Of a DNA stretch of 64,000 nucleotides, positions 59,561 through 64,000 are shown one piece after another. Position numbers and translations under genes: made by a program. Location: assembly GCA_026874595.1 (NCBI GenBank), contig CM049306.1:63866019-63930018 (forward strand), given 5' to 3'. Each line of letters begins with the position of its first letter. The first letter of the stretch is position 1. A model generated the notes under the pieces. That model did not search any database. It was not told where the DNA came from and saw nothing but the letters and a program-made list of their open reading frames with translations. Source of the stretch: Sipunculus nudus. Lineage: Eukaryota; Annelida; Sipuncula; Golfingiida; Sipunculidae.

Positions 59561-62500
59561 TTATTTTTTAATTAATTTTTTCTCAAACGGAGCTAAAAAA
59601 AATCTTTAGTGGGGGAGGACGGGGCAAAATTTGAAAATGTATTATCGTTAATTAATTTTGTAACGGGCCATGTTATTAATATGCTATTGACCATTGTAAA
59701 CTGAAATAGATAAAATAAGAGACATTTTTTAACTATTTATAAACTGTTATCATAACACAAACTTGGTACATTTGGTTACCATATGTATTATATAGATAGT
59801 GATTTAATAATCTCAAAGCCAGTTGTATGTTCTTTCAAGTATTTACACTATGTAAAACTTCACTTAACACTCACCTGAGCATGGTAAAATCAAATCTGAT
59901 TTAAGCCTTCGGCTTCAGTTTTAGATATTAAAAATAAACATAAAATATTTAAACACAAAAATCATTAACACATCTTTAATTAACAATAAAAAATCTATCT
60001 ACGTTCACAAAAATATATTCCCCTCATATTTAAATAAAAAATATTATGACCTTACCAGTCAGCACAAATGAAAGCCGTTGTCAATTAAAGAGTATAGGAC
60101 ATTAAGGATACCCAGCATAACTTTACAATCAAAATACTTTTTTTAGATAACAACAGTTCAAACTTTTAAGGTAAAGCTTTCTTACCATTTTAAATCATGG
60201 TGTTTGGCATTCACCTTTTTGTCAGAGGAATGTAACACATTCAGAGGAACTTAACAGAGATGTTACAGAAAAAAATTTAAAAAAATGAATGCCGATATCA
60301 TTCCAGGATCTGTTAAAAATTTCACTGTATAGCTTTCTCTTGTAATTTCTGAAAAGGTAAAAAACGGCAACCATATTTAAAATGAAAATACTATAGCAGC
60401 ATTATTGAAAGTCTGAATACCTTAAGAGTAAATAATAGGAACCTTGAGAATAGAATTTTACCGTGAAACCTATGTTTCGCTTTCATATAAGGAAAAACCC
60501 ACAGCCATTTCCCCCACAAAATTACTTAATAAAAAAGACAAACAATTAATACGGTGTCTTAAGTGGCGGATTTAGAGGGGGACCTATGTTTCGCTTTCAT
60601 AAGGGAAAAAAACCCACAGCCATTTCCCCCACAAAATTACTTAATAAAAAAGACAAACAATTAATAAGGTGTCTTCAGTGGCGGATCCAGAGGGGAAGCT
60701 TTGGGGGCTGAACCCCCCCCCCCCCCCCCCCAACGTGAAAACATTATCATTTTTATCGTGAAGATTTTCTTTACAGTATTTTCAGTTGCCGTCATACAAA
60801 TATCACCCTCTCAAGTGAAAAACAAAAGTTAAAAATCCAAGGAATCGTTCGGAGAAACACATGTCTACACCAGGATCAGGCATCTTTTTTATTCCCCCGC
60901 CGTTAGGAGAGACTACGTCTGCCAGTCCCTCCGTCCTTTCGTCCGTCTTTCCTTCAATCCGCCCGGCCGTCCCGCACCATCACTGATGCCACACTTTCCT
61001 AGTTAAACATATGGCTGGGGACCCTTAATTGTGGCCCTAGGTCCCTGTTGTACTTTTTAATAATTAGTTAGGCATTTTCAAACATTGCTTATATGTCAGT
61101 TGGAATTCTCAATGGGGTATCTGTTTTTTTTTTTTAATTATTTTTCCGTGTCGCTCTTTAAAAGAAAAAAAAATGTACAAAAAGGAACAAGAAACTTGAG
61201 TAAAGTGACAATGTTTAATATACCTATAGCATCGTTTTACGGAAGATTTATTATCGATTACAAATGTATAAATTACCAAATAAATATGTAAACGATAATG
61301 CATAAATATGCGAACGAAAGAATTACATTTTATAATTCAGATGTATATATAAAAGAGAGATGATATTTGAACGTATAAAAGCAAGTTATGGACCAATGAA
61401 GCAACTGCACACAACGAAAAGTAATTTAAGCTATACCAGTTATTCAAAATAAACGCTGGTGAGTAATATCTTAAAAAGTATTTAGAGAATAATATACAAT
61501 CATGAGTTATTCGTTTGCCTTTTTAATGATGTTAAATGCACTTAAATGTTTATATGTAGTTTTGTCTTTTTTTATGACTGATCAGTTATTCAATTCAGAG
61601 ATTTAAATCAGAGATTTAATAATGAATGAAATGTTTACATCGTTGGGCACTTGTGCTCACGTCTCATGTTCATCTCTATACGATACCTTAAAAAGAGATT
61701 ATTAATATTCTATCGGTTGATAGAAAAAAAATTACCTCTGCGAAGCAAGGTTTATCATGTAACTATCGACGTTGGTTGATTCGTCTGTTAGCAGCTGTAC
61801 TCAACAGTTATAGACGGACTTATGAGGAGAGCCAGAAAAAAAATCCAAATTAATTAAGAGTTAACTGGATCACAATAATAATTTTATTTAAAAGATGATT
61901 TACTGTTGTGAAAAAAAGGCGATAAAAGTCATTTTTATTATTTAAGGGAAACTTAAATTGAATATATATTTCCGAAAGGGGCGAACAGACCGGTTATTCA
62001 AAATCGAGTTGGTGAACTTGCCCCACATTTCTCTTGAATTAATATAATCCTTGCGCTATAAACTGTAAATTCACAAAATAAAAAAAATACACATAATATG
62101 AATTGTCTGACTTTTAAGTCTTTATGTACGTTTTGTCTCAATTTGTTCATGAGTTTCAAGTTGTAAATTATGTCTCGGGAAAATATAATACGTTGCATCT
62201 CTGTGCATTTACTACAATTTCACAATTCACAAATTGACAGATCGTATATGAAGTGGAAAATACAAAGGTATATATTGATATCTATAACCGTGGATTCGTG
62301 TTTTTTTAGTTTCCAGTCTGCAAATTAATATATGTTAAATTGAAACTACGACGACATGTTTACAAGAGATTGAATGTGGTACTGGCCATCTAATACCTCT
62401 TTCTCTCATCCATCATTAACAGTTGATTTATTTCAAAACCATTATTCTGATGTTTAAAAATAGAAAAAGGGCTGTTTTTCGTTGTTTTTTTATAAGGGCA

Positions 62501-62600
62501 AAGAATTCTTTTTTTTTATCGGTATCAAGTGATTTAAATTCAAACAGCGTACCCAACGATTCACGCATAATAGCCTTTTGAACATCAGAAGTTTACACTG

Positions 62601-62601
<1 letters not shown>
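59561..62601. other. Non-coding stretch, no gene recognised
   Basis: AT-rich with no supportable open frame. Includes the duplication and element end listed separately, a CCCCCGCC/CGTCCGTC-rich 100 bp at about 60,892-60,990 (reverse strand of the GGAC-type repeats), and otherwise unassigned sequence. Confidence 0.5.
60468..60735 (+). repeat. 114-bp tandem duplication ending in a hAT-like terminus and a 19-C run
   Basis: 'acctatgtttcgctttcat' begins at 60,468 and again at 60,582 (step 114), followed by identical 'cccacagccatttccccca' segments. The second copy runs into 'agtggcggatccagagggg', the kind of end seen on many animal hAT-type elements, then 'ggggctgaa' and 19 C's (60,713-60,731). 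Only this end is visible. Confidence 0.5.

Positions 62602-62664
<63 letters not shown>
62602..62664. repeat. (AT)31 microsatellite
   Basis: Uninterrupted AT dinucleotide run directly before the Gypsy relic. It yields the Ile/Tyr-repeat open frame at 62,490-62,708, which is not a gene. Confidence 0.95.
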
Positions 62665-62669
<5 letters not shown>

Positions 62670-62674
62670 ACTGT

Positions 62675-63891
62675 GGTAAACTGAATAGGCAGGCTGGGAT
62701 CGTTTCACTGGGATCGACAGTAGACGGTCAAACCATAAACTGGAAGGTCCATGTAGCCCCGATTAGCGATGACCTACTTATAGGACTCCATTTCCTCCTA
62801 GAAGCCGATATTACGGTCCGTGCCAGGGGAGGAATGCTGATCGGAAAAGGAAAGCCTTTACCCTCGAAGCTGATGTTGCCAGAGATGGGTCCGTACATAG
62901 TATTACTGGGGCACAACTCGCAAGAAGGACTACTGTTCCCGCCAGATCACAGGTTATTGCGGAGGTTAAAAGTGCATCTGCCCCGGACCTGCAGGAAGCG
63001 GTATTGGAACCAGAAGTACTATGTGACGGGCTGTTATTTGCTCGGGTTTTTGTCAGTAAGACAGATGCAATACCCGTTTGCATATATAATAAGCGTGTCA
63101 TTGCTTACGCCAGCTGGCGACTTGAACCTGCACACCAACGATCTTGTATAACACGGCGAGAACTCTTGGCCGTGGTGAAGGCTACCCAACAGTTCCGACA
63201 TTACCTACTCAACAGAGAGTTTGTGGTTCGAACCGATCATAATAGTATGACTTTGTTATTCAGGTTTAAAGCACCTCAAGGACAACTTGCCCGCTGGCTT
63301 GAATACCTAAGTCAGTTCTCCTTTGTTCTGGAACATCGGGCTGGTAAGAGACACGGCAATGCAGATGCTTTGAGTCGGCAAGGTTTTCCTGATGATGATC
63401 AGTGCGACTGCTACAAGGCTGGAAGGGATCTCCAATCATTGCCCTGTCGAGGTTGTAAACACTGCCAAAAGCTACATGAGCAATGGGCCAGGTTTGATGA
63501 AGACGTTGATGATCGACGTTGTTCCTCTGTCAATCCGAGCAGTTGCTCAAGTTACTGCCTCCACAGAAAATTACAACACTTCAGACAGTTGGGCCCCCCA
63601 GTATTCCTGTAGTGAACTTCGAGATATGCAGCTGCAGGATCCAGACCTCAAGGTTCTTCACGTATGGATGGAACAAGATGAATGGGTTAACAAGGTTCGT
63701 AGTAGCCTGTTCGATGGGGAAGAGAAGCGTGCAGCAGCTAGTCCACCGGCTTTAATTGTCTGAACCAACACAGAGAGATGATAACCCATCTACAGAGTGC
63801 GGCCTAAACCAATACGAGCTAGAATCGGGGAATGCGCGTAGGACCCGAAGTGGCAGGGTGAGCAAACCTACCGCACGTTTCCTTAGTTAAG
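62675..63891 (+). pseudogene. Ty3/Gypsy pol relic: protease and RNase H, with RT and integrase core lost
   Basis: Begins in the C-terminal half of a retroviral-type aspartic protease (VHVAPISDDLLIGLHFLLEA). A one-base shift near 62,846-62,858 leads into the protease-RT linker (RSQVIAEVKSASAP, CDGLLFARVF). Near 63,090 it jumps, with no RT at all, into RNase H: SCITRRELLAVVKATQQFRH, VVRTDHNS and HRAGKRHGNADALSRQ. After another shift near 63,510 it reaches the spacer before integrase (WAPQYSCSELRDMQLQDPDL). It then skips the integrase core and ends in a basic C-terminus (RRTRSGRVSKPTARF, TAA at 63,889). Two internal deletions and several frameshifts make it a dead remnant. Confidence 0.85.
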
Positions 63892-64000
63892 CCGTCTAAC
63901 GGTCTCTCTTACGGGTCTTAACCCGTTTCGTTGTGGACTTTCGTGATGTGTCACCCGACAACACTGCCTCCCTGTTCTGCACCTGATCATCTTACAGATG
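63892..64000 (+). other. 3' flank of the Gypsy relic, possible LTR start
   Basis: 'tgtcacccgacaacactgcc' begins at about 63,948. TG starts at this distance from the end of pol could mark the 3' LTR, but the window ends too soon to test it. No clear polypurine tract is seen before it. Confidence 0.25.

Noticed and set aside
63948-64000. 3' LTR of the Gypsy relic linked to the solo LTR at 32 kb (both begin TGTCACCC)
   Set aside because: Similarity ends after about eight bases and the window stops before the LTR can be confirmed.

Overview
The window looks like intergenic DNA of a lophotrochozoan animal, most likely a bivalve mollusc. This is inferred from its visible AT-richness, the absence of any bacterial-style gene, the dense mesh of non-coding repeats ending in (GGAC)n tracts, and the mix of element classes (DIRS-type YR retrotransposon, Helentron, non-LTR and Ty3/Gypsy relics). 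I could not support a single intact host gene, rRNA gene or CRISPR array. All recognisable protein coding belongs to transposable elements, and every copy is broken.

Layout. 1-5.3 kb: AT-rich repeats, including a copy of a long non-coding family (1010-3226). 5.3-20.2 kb: copies of a ~2.63 kb non-coding element (here called E2.6), one carrying a 1,965-bp inverted-terminal-repeat transposon, then a four-level nest of elements at 14.0-20.2 kb. 20.2-21.8 kb: second copy of a repeat also seen at 11.5-12.9 kb. 21.8-26.7 kb: 5'-truncated DIRS-like retrotransposon (RT, RNase H, tyrosine recombinase) whose RNase H domain is split by a second, inverted, equal-length copy of the 1,965-bp transposon. It ends in an 87-bp inverted-arm structure and abuts a non-LTR RT C-terminal relic (26.7-27.2 kb). 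28.7-34.0 kb: another E2.6 copy, interrupted by a 180-bp-period tandem element and by a 1,150-bp solo LTR with a perfect 5-bp target duplication. 38.8-42.3 kb: a ~3.4 kb inverted-repeat element peppered with the palindrome GCTGATCAGC. 42.4-43.9 kb: a jockey-like non-LTR pseudogene. 45.0-52.0 kb, minus strand: a large Helitron/Helentron relic encoding, in order, a papain-like cysteine protease, basic 42-residue repeats, a DUF6570-like domain, a HUH Rep nuclease, a PIF1-type helicase and an EEP endonuclease. 55.1-59.6 kb: tandem arrays of a ~340-bp unit. 62.7-63.9 kb: a Ty3/Gypsy pol relic lacking RT and the integrase core.

How it fits together. The element-in-element insertions give a relative chronology. 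Reconstructed empty sites restore either a reading frame (DIRS) or the expected length (E2.6), which makes those boundaries reliable. Several non-coding families share one architecture: a 5' palindrome or hairpin, a 5' segment complementary to the last ~10 bases, a (GGAC)n-like tract, a 3' hairpin and then an A-run, with no obvious target duplication. I infer that they may be mobilised by a Helentron such as the relic at 45-52 kb, but no direct end match was found.
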